The notes beneath the pieces are model-generated. The model saw only the letters and a program-made list of their open reading frames with translations, did no database searches and was not told the DNA's origin. This document shows positions 34,941 through 44,420 of a stretch of 64,000 bases of DNA, piece by piece; within the stretch, counting starts at the first letter, position 1, and each line of letters starts with the position of its first letter. Both the position numbers and the translations under genes were made by a program. This stretch comes from Acidiferrum sp963771295 (GTDB taxonomy: Bacteria; Acidobacteriota; Terriglobia; Acidiferrales; UBA7541), in assembly GCA_963771295.1 (NCBI GenBank), contig CAVYTB010000005.1:620001-684000 (forward strand), read 5' to 3'.

Positions 34941-37844
34941 TTACCTCTCCCTTATTCCATTCCCCGCTCCACCCCGATAACTCTCCACCGGTCCAAGGTA
35001 ACTAGGTTTCACTCCTCCCAAATTCACTACGATCTTCTCCACAACAACTCCAGGATCAACCATCCACACTCTCAACGTGTGATAACCCGTCCCGGCAACG
35101 CTATGCTTGGAAACGCTCTTGCGCACGTTATCCTTCACCGAAGTTTCCCAGTCCTGCTGCATATTCTCTGCCAACGCGTCGATGATCTGCAGCGGCTGAT
35201 CGTCAAACGCTACCGCATAGCGCAAGCCACGCCCCGGCACAAAATTCAGCGTCGGCCCCAGTATCGCCTCCACTTCAAGTTTCCTCGGCTCGAACAAATA
35301 CATTTGATATTCCAAGCACGGCGAATTCCGCGGCGGTTCGACACTCGAGGCCGTCACCGGAAATACCGACATGCCCGAGCCCGTGCGTCCGTAGTCAGGA
35401 ATCTTCTCCCAGCGAGCCGACGCTGCATCCACCTTCCGCGTGAACTCATCCGCTTCCATCGCAACCACGCCATTCGATTCGACAAATCCTCGTACCGATT
35501 CGCCCGTCGGCTCCCTCGGATGGAAAGCCGAAACCTTCACGTTCACCGCTTCGCCGCCCGCCCCTGAAATCTTCACAGCACCCGCCGTAGTTCCAACCGG
35601 CGCCTTGCTCCAGTCGATGCTCACCCACACTCGCTGTTCTTTTTCCACGTCGCCAGAACTTTGGCACAACTTGATCCACGGCTCATTCCCCATCGCCGTG
35701 AACCGAAAAGTGCCGCGCCCGCGGTTGAACACGTCGACGTAGTAACGCTGCCGGCCAAACGAATCGAACTGTGGCAGCATCGCCTCTTCTCCCGCGCCCG
35801 GCCACGCCGCACCCGATCCTTCAATCGCAATTCCCATCTTCCCTTCAGCCGGAACATTCAATTCCACCACCTCCGGCATCGTGTTCTTCGGCGGCTCGTT
35901 CCAGAACGTATATCCGATGTGCGTCTGATCCATCATGTGGTCCCACTTTCCGTGAGCCAACGTCTGGTTGTAGCTCGCGGAAAGTTCCGCGTCAGCCTGA
36001 AACAACGCTCGCGCCTGCGCCGCCAGATCGTTTGTGCTCGCGCGCCCTTGCTTCGCGTACAGTTGGTTTTTTCCCACCGTCACGTACAGCTGCGTCACTT
36101 GCGCCGATGCCTTCGCCGGAAAAAGAACCAACTGAAAAAACGCGTCGCGATAATTCTCAGGCAGCTTGCCATAAATCTGTTTCGCCCGATCCACCGCCGA
36201 CTGAAACTCCGCTGCCACGCGGTCCGCCTCCTCGTAATCCACCTGGCTGTACGTCCCCGGTTCCAGAAGCTCCGGTTTTCTCCTCCCGTTATATTTCGCG
36301 TATTCCTCCATGATCTTCGCGATCTCTGAAGCATACGTGGGACCGAATTCCCTCGCCGCCCAATCGACAGTAAATTCTCCGAGTTTCTCCTTCGGCCACC
36401 GCTGCGGTTCCCTTGCGAACGTCAGGAAAAATTCCATCGGGAATTCCATGGGCTTCAAGTCGCCCACGTTTACGATCCAGATTCGCGTCGCGCCATACTG
36501 GTACGCCAGGTTCATCTGCTCCCAGACTTTCGGAATCGGATTCGTATTGATCCATTTGTAGGACCGCGGCCCGCCCACATAATCGAAGTGGTAGTAGATC
36601 CCCGCGCCTCCACTCCGCTTGCGTTCTTCCGCCGTCGGCAAGCGGCGAATGTTCCCCCAATTGTCGTCGCACCACAGCAGCGTCACATCATCGGGGACGC
36701 GCATTCCTTTCTCGTAATATTCCTGCACCTCTTTATAAAGCGCCCAACTTTGCGGATTCTTCTCCAGGTCCGGGTTCATCTCACGCGCCAGGATCTTGCG
36801 CTGGTCCGCCACGATTTTCTCCAACAGCGCCACATTGCTTTCCTCGGACATGGGCATGTCCCCATCGCCCCGCATTCCCAGCGTGATGATGCTTTCGTAG
36901 TTCTTGTTGCGCTCGATTCCCTGCGACCAGAACTCCCGCAATTCCTCTCCATTCGTCGAATAATCCCACGCGCCTTTTCCGTGACGCTTCCATTCCTGCT
37001 GCGCGCGCAGCATCGGTTCGTGATGCGATGTGCCCATCACGATTCCGTATTCGTCCGCCAGCTTCGGATTCAGCGGGTCATCTTCATTGAACGCGCTATT
37101 CCACATCGCCGGCCAAAGAAAATTCGCTCGCAAACGCAACAGCATCTCAAACACTTTTTCGTAAAACTCGTGTTTGTATCCGCCAAATTTCTCGTTCACC
37201 CAGCCCGTCAGCGCTGGCGCTTCATCATTCAGAAAAATTCCCCGGTATTTGACCGCCGGCTCGCCTTGCACATGCCGGCCCGGCTTAACAAACAGTGCGT
37301 CGCGGTGCGCAATCGGCACGTCCGCCCACCAATACCAGGGAGACACCCCGATCTGCTCGGAAATTTCATAGATTCCGTAAATTGTCCCTCGCTTGTCGCT
37401 TCCCGCAATCACCAGCGCCGAGGAAACGCCCGGAATCGGCTGCGTCACAGTCTGAATCAGATACGATTCCCATTTCCCTTGCAGTCCCGCCGCATCGATC
37501 TTGTGTTCCCGGATTAGCCGGTCGATCAGCGCGCTCTTCCCCAGCGTCCCTATGATCACCACCGTCGCTCCAAGTTCGCTTCCATCGTGTTGAACACGCG
37601 CCGCAATTCCCGTCACTCTCTGAATGTCCTGGCAAAGATCATTGGCGGCGTGCGTCACCCCGGGATGATCGCTCGCATCCACGTAAATTTCCGCCGCCGC
37701 ACCCGCTCGCGCCAGAACGAAATCCCCACTATGAAATTCGCCTTCGACGAACCGCTCCTCACCAATCGCCCAACACGATCCCGCGGCAATCAGCGGGCAG
37801 AACGCCGCCAGCAGCAGCTTTCCCAATTTGTTCATTCTTCGCAT
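34941..37844 (-). CDS. GH115 family xylan alpha-1,2-glucuronidase
   Basis: A 967-residue secreted enzyme with a signal peptide (LLLAAFCPLIAAGSCWA). Features of GH115 are visible: an N-terminal alpha/beta domain (about 40-200, IYGIYEISEQIGVSPWYWWADVP), the central catalytic barrel (KYRGIFLNDEAP, NFLWPAMWNSAFNEDDP, VMGTSHHEPM, DVTLLWCDDNWGNIRR, IWIVNVGDLKPMEFPMEFF), then helical and C-terminal beta domains. GH115 removes 4-O-methyl-glucuronic acid branches from glucuronoxylan, including internal ones. It is divergent from a TPR gene. No palindrome of the 43179 type was seen in the gap. Confidence 0.95.
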   Translation of the reverse strand: MRRMNKLGKLLLAAFCPLIAAGSCWAIGEERFVEGEFHSGDFVLARAGAAAEIYVDASDHPGVTHAANDLCQDIQRVTGIAARVQHDGSELGATVVIIGTLGKSALIDRLIREHKIDAAGLQGKWESYLIQTVTQPIPGVSSALVIAGSDKRGTIYGIYEISEQIGVSPWYWWADVPIAHRDALFVKPGRHVQGEPAVKYRGIFLNDEAPALTGWVNEKFGGYKHEFYEKVFEMLLRLRANFLWPAMWNSAFNEDDPLNPKLADEYGIVMGTSHHEPMLRAQQEWKRHGKGAWDYSTNGEELREFWSQGIERNKNYESIITLGMRGDGDMPMSEESNVALLEKIVADQRKILAREMNPDLEKNPQSWALYKEVQEYYEKGMRVPDDVTLLWCDDNWGNIRRLPTAEERKRSGGAGIYYHFDYVGGPRSYKWINTNPIPKVWEQMNLAYQYGATRIWIVNVGDLKPMEFPMEFFLTFAREPQRWPKEKLGEFTVDWAAREFGPTYASEIAKIMEEYAKYNGRRKPELLEPGTYSQVDYEEADRVAAEFQSAVDRAKQIYGKLPENYRDAFFQLVLFPAKASAQVTQLYVTVGKNQLYAKQGRASTNDLAAQARALFQADAELSASYNQTLAHGKWDHMMDQTHIGYTFWNEPPKNTMPEVVELNVPAEGKMGIAIEGSGAAWPGAGEEAMLPQFDSFGRQRYYVDVFNRGRGTFRFTAMGNEPWIKLCQSSGDVEKEQRVWVSIDWSKAPVGTTAGAVKISGAGGEAVNVKVSAFHPREPTGESVRGFVESNGVVAMEADEFTRKVDAASARWEKIPDYGRTGSGMSVFPVTASSVEPPRNSPCLEYQMYLFEPRKLEVEAILGPTLNFVPGRGLRYAVAFDDQPLQIIDALAENMQQDWETSVKDNVRKSVSKHSVAGTGYHTLRVWMVDPGVVVEKIVVNLGGVKPSYLGPVESYRGGAGNGIRER

Positions 37845-37897
37845 GGATTACCGCACGCTTCTCCGGTCCATCTCAAAAGCGAGTTATACTACGAAAT

Positions 37898-39034
37898 ATG
37901 CGCCGATTCGCCGCAATTATGGCCCTTTTTTGCGTGCTCTCGGCGCGTGCGCAAGAGCCCGATCCCGAGCAGCTTTTTCGCGAAGCGCAACTAGCCCAGC
38001 AGTCCGGCAACAACGAACTCGCCGTTCTGAAATATCAGCAGTTGCTAAGCTCTCACCCAGAAGTCGTAGCCGCCCGCGCCAACCTCGGCATCGCCCTCGC
38101 GGCCTTGGGTCGTTATGACGAAGCCGTCGCGCAAGACGCCGCCGCGTTGCAACTCGTCCCTGGCAACCGTGATCTGCGCATGAACCTCGCTCTCGCCTAT
38201 TATAAAGGACAGAAATTCGCGGAAGTCGCTGACCAGTTTGCATCCTTGATGCCGGAAGATCCGCAAAGTACCCGCGTCGCCACCCTGCTCGGCGACTGCT
38301 ATGTCCACCTCGGCAGAGATATTGAGGCCATTGCCCTGCTCACTCCTTTTGAGCGAGCCGACCCCGCCAATCTCACCATCGAATGGACGTTAGGCTCCGC
38401 GCTGATTCGCACTGGCCAGACCCGCGAAGGTCTCGTTCGCATCGATAAGGTTGCCACGCAAAAGCCTTCACCTCAGGTGTACACGTTGGCGGCGGAAACG
38501 CATCTGCGCCTGGAAGAATTCGACGAAGCCCGTCGATACGCGGATTTGGCCGTGCAAGCCGACCCCAATCTTCCTAGTGTGAATACTCTAAGTGGCTTGG
38601 TACGAGAATATTCCGGCGATCTTGACGGCGCGCAAGAAGCCTTTCGTCGCGCCATCGCTCAAAAATCCGACGATTTCGAGGCTCATCTCCGCCTCGGTTC
38701 TGTGCTTTACAAGTTGCGAAAGCTGGATGAAGCGCAAAAACAACTCGAACTCGCTCTGCAAATCGACGCAGCCTCATCCTACGCTCGTTTTGAGCTGGCC
38801 AAAGTCCAGAATGCGCTTGGGCAGACCGACAGCGCTCTGAAGAACTTTGAAGCCGTAGCACAAGCCATTCCCGAATGGTTGCCGCCTCACGTTGAGCTCG
38901 CGGCACTCTACTTTAAGCTAAAGCGTCCGGAGGACGGAGCGCGCGAGAAGCAGATTGTCGACCGCATCTCCGAAGAAGAGCGTCAGAAAAAAATCAAGTC
39001 ACCCGTCATTTCGCCGCAGCTTCCTTCACGCTAA
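37898..39034 (+). CDS. Secreted TPR-repeat protein
   Basis: A 378-residue protein with a signal peptide (FAAIMALFCVLSARA) and a run of about nine tetratricopeptide repeats from residue 25 to 355. Examples are GNNELAVLKYQQLLSSHPEVVAARANLGIAL-type helices and repeated Ala-Pro-Asn/Asp turns. TPR arrays bind partner proteins; no enzymatic domain is seen. The 3' end overlaps that of the convergent ASPIC/UnbV gene by 29 nt. TPR and ASPIC/UnbV proteins often occur together in Acidobacteria and Planctomycetes, so a shared function is likely but undefined. Confidence 0.88.
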   Translation: MRRFAAIMALFCVLSARAQEPDPEQLFREAQLAQQSGNNELAVLKYQQLLSSHPEVVAARANLGIALAALGRYDEAVAQDAAALQLVPGNRDLRMNLALAYYKGQKFAEVADQFASLMPEDPQSTRVATLLGDCYVHLGRDIEAIALLTPFERADPANLTIEWTLGSALIRTGQTREGLVRIDKVATQKPSPQVYTLAAETHLRLEEFDEARRYADLAVQADPNLPSVNTLSGLVREYSGDLDGAQEAFRRAIAQKSDDFEAHLRLGSVLYKLRKLDEAQKQLELALQIDAASSYARFELAKVQNALGQTDSALKNFEAVAQAIPEWLPPHVELAALYFKLKRPEDGAREKQIVDRISEEERQKKIKSPVISPQLPSR

Positions 39035-40706
39035 GCGCTCGATCACCCGCCACATCCTGCAGTGTCTGTACGATTCCCGACGGCCAATGAATTTCCACCA
39101 ACTTCGCCTTGGCATCCTTGCCAAGCCCGAAGTGCACCGGCCCATAGCTCGAAGACGCGTACCCAACGCTCGTGGTCATGTGATTGAATTGCGCGCCCGC
39201 TGACGTCACCACCTTGATGCGTGCCCCGATTCCATCGCGGTTGCTCTTGGTCCCTTCCAGCGCAATGTCCAGCCAGTGCCCCGAGCCCTCCGTCCGGTTC
39301 ATCCACAGTTCCGCGTTCTTGCCCAGTGCCGTGACAACCACGTCGATTCGACCGTCCCCATCGAAATCGCCAAACGCGCAGCCACGGTGCCGAGCCGGCG
39401 GCGATGCGTTCAACCCTGCTTCGGCTGTCAGCGCCTGCCACTGCCCCGTCGCTCCAGGGTTCCGGAAGACGCTATTATTCTGCTCGATCTCCGTGCCCGG
39501 CTTGCTCATATATTCCACGTGTCCCCGCGTCACGAAGAGGTCCTTCCATCCATCATTGTCAAAATCGAAAAATCCAGGACCGTACCCCGCCATGTTGCGG
39601 CTGAGATTTCGCATACCGCTTGGATAGGTAACCTCTTCAAAGCCCTTGCCAGCCTTATTCTGAAACAACGGAAACGTCTGGTTGTTCAACGCCACAAACA
39701 CAATGTCGGGATATCCATCGTTATTAAAGTCCCGAAAATCCAATCCCATGCCCGACACGAACTCCCCGTCCTCGACCAGCGCCACCCCTTCCTGAAACGC
39801 CACTTCTTCAAATTTCTCTCCGGTGTTGTGGAACAGGTAGTTGTAGTAGGTGTCGTTCGTAACAAACAGGTCGGGCCGGCCATCCAGATCGTAGTCCGCC
39901 ATGCCCACTCCCATTCCTTTGCCGACATGCGCCCGAATTCCCCATTTCTCCGACACATCCTCGAACGTTCCATCGCCTTTGTTCAAAAATAACTGGTTCG
40001 GCTGCCCCTCATAGAATCGAGGGTTGCAATAGTCATACGAGCCTCCAAAACCGCACATCGGCTCTTTCTTGACGTCCCATTGCAGGTAATTCACCACGAA
40101 CAGATCCAGCCGTCCATCATTGTTCACGTCCACCCACACCGCCGCGGTTGTCCACAGCGACCCGTATTTCGCGTCCACGGACTTATCCAGGCCCGCTTTT
40201 GCCGTCACGTCGGTGAACGTCCCATTTCCATTATTGTGATACAGCGTGTTCCCGTGCAGTCCCCCCACAAACAGGTCCGGGTAACCATCATTGTCGTAAT
40301 CCCCCACCGCCACCGCCATGTCGTAACCGGTGCCCATCAGCCCTGCTTCCTTTGTAACGTCGGTGAACACGCCCTTGCCATCGTTGCGCAACAGGTGATT
40401 GGAGTATTTGGGATCGTCTTTCTTCAGCGTCTCGATGTTCGCGCCATTGGCAAAGAAAATATCCGGCCGGCCGTCTTTGTTGTAGTCAAAGACAGCAACG
40501 CCACCCGCCATTGTCGCTGGCGCGTGAGGAGTCTTCAGCGTCTCGTCAGTTTCAACGCGGAAAGGCAGGCTCTGCAACGTAAATTTGATTTTGGAAGCGG
40601 CAACAGGCGAAGCCGCAGGAGCTGTCTGGGCCGTTGCATATTGCCCCAGCACAAAAAAAACGGCCAGCAGAACTGCGCAGCAAACAGAGCGGGCATGACA
40701 AGCCAA
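39006..40706 (-). CDS. CRTAC1-like FG-GAP/VCBS repeat protein with ASPIC/UnbV domain
   Basis: A secreted protein of about 566 residues. Signal peptide VCCAVLLAVFFVLGQYATA is followed by a seven-bladed beta-propeller of FG-GAP/VCBS repeats with calcium-binding DxNxDGxxD-type loops (for example DYNKDGRPDIFFANG, DYDNDGYPDLFVGG, DVNNDGRLDLFVVN). The C-terminal ASPIC/UnbV domain has RDGIGARIKVVTSAG. TTG at 40706 is preferred because GGGAGG lies 8 nt upstream; a longer frame to 40790 would run into the terminator stem at 40773. It likely acts in extracellular binding or adhesion. It converges on the TPR gene with a 29-nt 3' overlap. Confidence 0.86.
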   Translation of the reverse strand: MACHARSVCCAVLLAVFFVLGQYATAQTAPAASPVAASKIKFTLQSLPFRVETDETLKTPHAPATMAGGVAVFDYNKDGRPDIFFANGANIETLKKDDPKYSNHLLRNDGKGVFTDVTKEAGLMGTGYDMAVAVGDYDNDGYPDLFVGGLHGNTLYHNNGNGTFTDVTAKAGLDKSVDAKYGSLWTTAAVWVDVNNDGRLDLFVVNYLQWDVKKEPMCGFGGSYDYCNPRFYEGQPNQLFLNKGDGTFEDVSEKWGIRAHVGKGMGVGMADYDLDGRPDLFVTNDTYYNYLFHNTGEKFEEVAFQEGVALVEDGEFVSGMGLDFRDFNNDGYPDIVFVALNNQTFPLFQNKAGKGFEEVTYPSGMRNLSRNMAGYGPGFFDFDNDGWKDLFVTRGHVEYMSKPGTEIEQNNSVFRNPGATGQWQALTAEAGLNASPPARHRGCAFGDFDGDGRIDVVVTALGKNAELWMNRTEGSGHWLDIALEGTKSNRDGIGARIKVVTSAGAQFNHMTTSVGYASSSYGPVHFGLGKDAKAKLVEIHWPSGIVQTLQDVAGDRALSVKEAAAK

Positions 40707-40765
40707 CAGGACTACCTCCCAATTCCTCGAACTCAACGCGTTCCAGCATTTTCTCACACGCAGAA

Positions 40766-40795
40766 AGAAAAAGGGGATGGCGTGAACCATCCCCT
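40766..40795 (-). terminator. Intrinsic terminator after the TonB-receptor pseudogene
   Basis: GGGGATGG pairs with CCATCCCC over CGTGAA (40773-40794). On the minus strand the stem is followed by TTTTTC; on the plus strand by TTTT, so it may work both ways. Confidence 0.88.
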
Positions 40796-40820
40796 TTTAC
40801 CGCTGGTTATTGAGACCAGG

Positions 40821-42697
40821 TTAGAAGTTGTACTTCAGTGCCAACTCCAGTACGCGGCGGCCCGTCGTATAGTGGGCTCGGCCATCCGTGCAGCTGCCTG
40901 AGGTCGTTGATCCACAGCTGTTGGTATTGATGCCATTCGCGTTAAAGTTCAGGTTCAACGCATTCCCCTGCGTCAAATCCGGCAAGTCATGGTTGATGAA
41001 GTTGAACGCCTGGATGCGGAATTGCAGCGTCTGCCGTTCCGTCACGTGGAAGTTCTTGAACAGTGACAGGTCGGTGTTGAAATACGCCGGGCCCTTGATG
41101 TACGGCCAGATAATGTTGCCCTGCTCTCCGCGCGTAGGCATCGCGAAGCAACCGGCATTGAAATACTGGCCGGCCATCGTCTTCTGCCGCGGGTCGCACG
41201 TCAATACTGGGGCAAGCGCGGGGGCGTTCGATCCCAGAATGCTCGACGGCGATTCACCGTTCTATTGTTGACGTTCAAAGTTCCGCCCGAGTTTGGCTGG
41301 ATTGGCGCACCGCTCTGGTACTGCAATGTACCCGACAGCTGCCATCCATTTACCGCACCCGAAGCGAACTTGTTCGACGTGTGCACACGAGGAATCGATA
41401 GCACATACGCCGCGTTGAAGATGTTGGTGTGGTCGTACGCCAGCACTCCGTAGTTGTTCTTCATGTTGAACACGTCGAGAACTGTTCCGTTGCCGTTCCC
41501 GTTGTCCGTCTGTCCGTCGCGGATCCCCAGGACCTTGCTGAACGTGTAGTTCAACATGAACGTGCTGCGCCCCGTCTGCTTCTGCCACATCATCTGCAGA
41601 GCGTTGTAGTTGGAATAGCTGCCATGCGATGCCACCTGGATGGAACTGTAATTCCACGGCAGGTACTGCGATGTGTTCGGCGGGCCGCTTGAATTGCACG
41701 TCGGGCTTGCTGGTCCTTGGCAGTAGTAAGTTATGCCCGTGACTGGGTTCGGCTGGAAATAGCCGCCTATCGGAACATAGTTGATGTTGGAAAGGTTCGC
41801 TGCGATCAGCATGTCGGAGGTATGGCTACCAACATAGCCGATCTCAAACAGCGAATTCCACGGTGCCCGTTGGTCAATTAGGAAGGTCCAATTCTGAACC
41901 CACGGTGTGCGGTTGTCAGCCTTCTGCAACGCTTGAATTCCAAGGCCCGTGCTCGACGCCGGCAATGATCCCGCTGCCGAAGTCGGTTGGCAAGTGGGAT
42001 CACTTGCCACCTGGGTGGTCTTCAGAATATGGCAATCACCCGACGTCGCGAAGTTCTGAATGCCGAGTGGCGAATCCAGCGCTGCGTTCACATCGTTGTA
42101 GGCCAGTTGGTAGCGGTAGATTCCGCAGCCACCGCGGATTACGGTCTTCCCCGTCCCGAATAGGTCGTACGCTGCTCCTACTCGCGGGTCAGGAATGTAG
42201 CGTGAGGTGAAACCAGAGATGGGCACGCTCTTGTCGATCGCGTTCCACGAAAGACCTGGCAGGCTCGGGCCTACGCAAGTTGGACCCGGTCCGCTCGAAG
42301 CGGGGCAGGTGCTGGGATCCCACACAACCATTCCCGGAGTATTACCGGCGGGATACCACTGCCCTTCATGGTCCAAACGCAGACCGTAGTTTAACGTCAA
42401 GCGGCGCGATACCTTCCACGTGTCTTGCGCGTAGAAAGCGATTTCGTTGTACCACAGCGTATGTAGCGGGTCCGCGCTAGTCTGTGCGAAGTCAGCCGGG
42501 TGCCCTAGGGCGAAGTCCGCCAACGGATTTCCCGTGGTGCCCCAAGCCCAGTTGTCGTAATCATAGCGGCCTTGCGGGAACGCGTTGGCCGAACCGGCCC
42601 ACGCGCCTTCCGTCTGTTGGTTGCCACCATGTGCCCAGAAGAATCCAAACTTCATGGTGTGCGTGCCCTTCACCCAGGAGAGGTTGTCCGCGATAGA
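40821..42697 (-). pseudogene. Oar-like TonB-dependent receptor, 5'-truncated and frameshifted
   Basis: The C-terminal two-thirds of a large Oar/CarboxypepD-type outer-membrane receptor. It begins abruptly with SIADNLSWVKGTHTMKFGFFWAHGG, which in intact proteins is internal to the barrel, so signal peptide, regulatory domain and plug are missing. The frame then runs about 490 residues (FDPRVGAAYDLFGTGKTVIRGG-type barrel strands) to a frameshift near 41262. After that ESPSSILGSNAPALAPVLTCDPRQ continues in a second frame to the C-terminal aromatic LALKYNF. A terminator follows. The 5' break abuts a truncated GH3 gene. Confidence 0.87.
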
Positions 42698-43098
42698 AGG
42701 AACGCGCTTCAGCGCTCATTTGGTCATGGCCTCAGCTACACCACCTTCAAACTCGACAACCCGCGCGTTCAGCCGGCCGAAATCACTCCGTCGTCCAACG
42801 CCACCGTTTCCGTGGACGTCACCAATACCGGCGATCGCGAAGGCGACGAAGTCCCGCAACTCTATATCCACCAGCGCGTCAGTTCCGTCACCCGCCCCGT
42901 CCAGCAGTTGCGCGGATTCCAGCGCGTCCACCTTCGCCCCGGAGAAAAAACTACGGTAACCTTTACGCTTACCCCCGACAGCCTCGCGTTGTGGAACGAA
43001 GACATGAAATTTGTCGTCGAACCGGCATCTTCGACGTCCTGATCGGCACCAGTTCCGCCAAAACGCAGGCAATTCAGCTGAAAGTTGCTGCGAAATAA
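42698..43098 (+). pseudogene. GH3 beta-glucosidase/xylosidase C-terminal remnant
   Basis: Only the C-terminal fibronectin-III-like domain of a GH3 enzyme is left. It starts at RSFGHGLSYTTFKLDNPRV (the family-typical FGHGLSYT motif) and runs through TGDREGDEVPQLYI and QLRGFQRVHLRPGEKTTVTF to LALWNEDMKFVVEP. A one-base frameshift near 43035 separates the final FDVLIGTSSAKTQAIQLKVAAK. The catalytic barrel and nucleophile domain are missing. It is joined head-to-head with the truncated TonB receptor, as if one deletion removed both 5' ends and the shared promoter. Confidence 0.85.
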
Positions 43099-43178
43099 AA
43101 CCCGCCTCGCCGCCGTATCAACAAACGAGCAGCGTCGCGGGCCGTTGACAACCTGGCCGAACTGGTCTTAAATGGCGC

Positions 43179-43192
43179 CGTAAACGTTTACG
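43179..43192. promoter_or_regulatory. Predicted LacI-family operator, site 2
   Basis: CGTAAACGTTTACG is a perfect 14-bp palindrome located 64 nt before the LacI-family start codon, consistent with autoregulation and control of the regulator-xylB unit. Confidence 0.8.
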
Positions 43193-43255
43193 AAACCCAC
43201 TCTCGCTCTCTTGAGTCTGCTTTCGTCCGCTCCAGCGTTTTCAGGCGGTGTTTCC

Positions 43256-44362
43256 ATGGACAAGAAAGTGACCCTCTTCGACCTCGCCGATGCCCTCGGA
43301 ATTTCCACTGGCACCGTCCATCGCGCCCTGCACAATCACGTCGGAGTCAGCCCTCTGACCAAAGCGCGCGTTTTGCAGATGGCCAAAGCGATGCAATATC
43401 GCCCGAATCTTGCCGCGCGTTATTTGGCCAGGCGCCGCCACCTGCGCATTTCCGTGAACACACTGAAAGGAACCACTTCCTTCTGGGACGAAGTGCGCGC
43501 CGGGATACAAAAGGAAGCGCAAGCGCACAGCACCGAGGTTGAGTTCCGCACTTATCCCCGTCTGGGCGAAGGTGAGAGCGAAGCATTCGACGAAGCCGTG
43601 AAGTCGGGCGTCAACGGCATCATCACGTTTCCCAGTCGCCCGCAGCAGATGCGCACCTGGATGCGCCGCGCCGTTCGAGCGGAGATCCCCGTAGTGTGCG
43701 TGGCCACCGACGCGCCGAACACCGGACGCCTCGCCGTAGTCTCCGTCGACACCATGGTCAGCGGCTCGCTGGCCGCGGACTTGCTCGGCCGCTTGCTGCA
43801 AGGCAAGGGCAAGGTCGCCGTCACCGTAAGCGATCTGGGCATTCAGGAGCACGCGGAGAAGTGCCGCACCTTCGACGAAACGCTGCGCAAGTTTTATCCC
43901 GCCATGCAACTCACCGAAACCATCGAGGAGCACGATATCGAAGCCGAAGCTTACGACAAGTGTTGGCGCATGTTCGCGGCGCATCCGGACCTCGCGGGAA
44001 TCTATGTCACCACCGAAGCGTCCATTCCCGTTATCGACGCCGCGCGCGATTCGGGAATATTGCCGCGCCTCGCGATGATTACCACCGATCTGTTTCCCGC
44101 GCTCGCCGATCGCATCCGCAACAGCGAAGTTCTGGCCACCATCGATCAGCGTCCTTACACGCAAGGGCGCTTATCCTTCCGTGTTCTGCATCAGTTCCTG
44201 GTGGAAGGCTCTTGTCCCACGTGCCAGGTCACGCTCTCGCCGCACCTGGTGATGCGCGGCAATCTGGAATATTTCCTGGAGCACCAGTCGCAGGATGTCA
44301 GCGCCGAAACAGGCACGGAACTGATTGACTCCGGAGATCGCGCAAATTTCGCGGCGGGATAA
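43256..44362 (+). CDS. LacI-family transcriptional regulator
   Basis: A 368-residue repressor. The N-terminal LacI helix-turn-helix (VTLFDLADALGISTGTVHRALHNHVGVS) and hinge region span about 4-60, followed by a periplasmic-binding-like sugar domain from about 65. The hinge ends ARYLARRRHLRISV. ATG at 43256 begins the conserved HTH. It is followed after 58 nt by xylulokinase, so the inducer is probably a pentose or derivative. A matching palindrome lies upstream, and similar ones lie before the isomerase operon and the galM/GH31 pair, making it the likely regulator of those genes. Confidence 0.93.
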   Translation: MDKKVTLFDLADALGISTGTVHRALHNHVGVSPLTKARVLQMAKAMQYRPNLAARYLARRRHLRISVNTLKGTTSFWDEVRAGIQKEAQAHSTEVEFRTYPRLGEGESEAFDEAVKSGVNGIITFPSRPQQMRTWMRRAVRAEIPVVCVATDAPNTGRLAVVSVDTMVSGSLAADLLGRLLQGKGKVAVTVSDLGIQEHAEKCRTFDETLRKFYPAMQLTETIEEHDIEAEAYDKCWRMFAAHPDLAGIYVTTEASIPVIDAARDSGILPRLAMITTDLFPALADRIRNSEVLATIDQRPYTQGRLSFRVLHQFLVEGSCPTCQVTLSPHLVMRGNLEYFLEHQSQDVSAETGTELIDSGDRANFAAG

Positions 44363-44420
44363 TTTGGCGCCGCAATCGCGCCCCTGCCGAAAGTAAATCC
44401 AAAAGCAAACGGGAGGCTTT

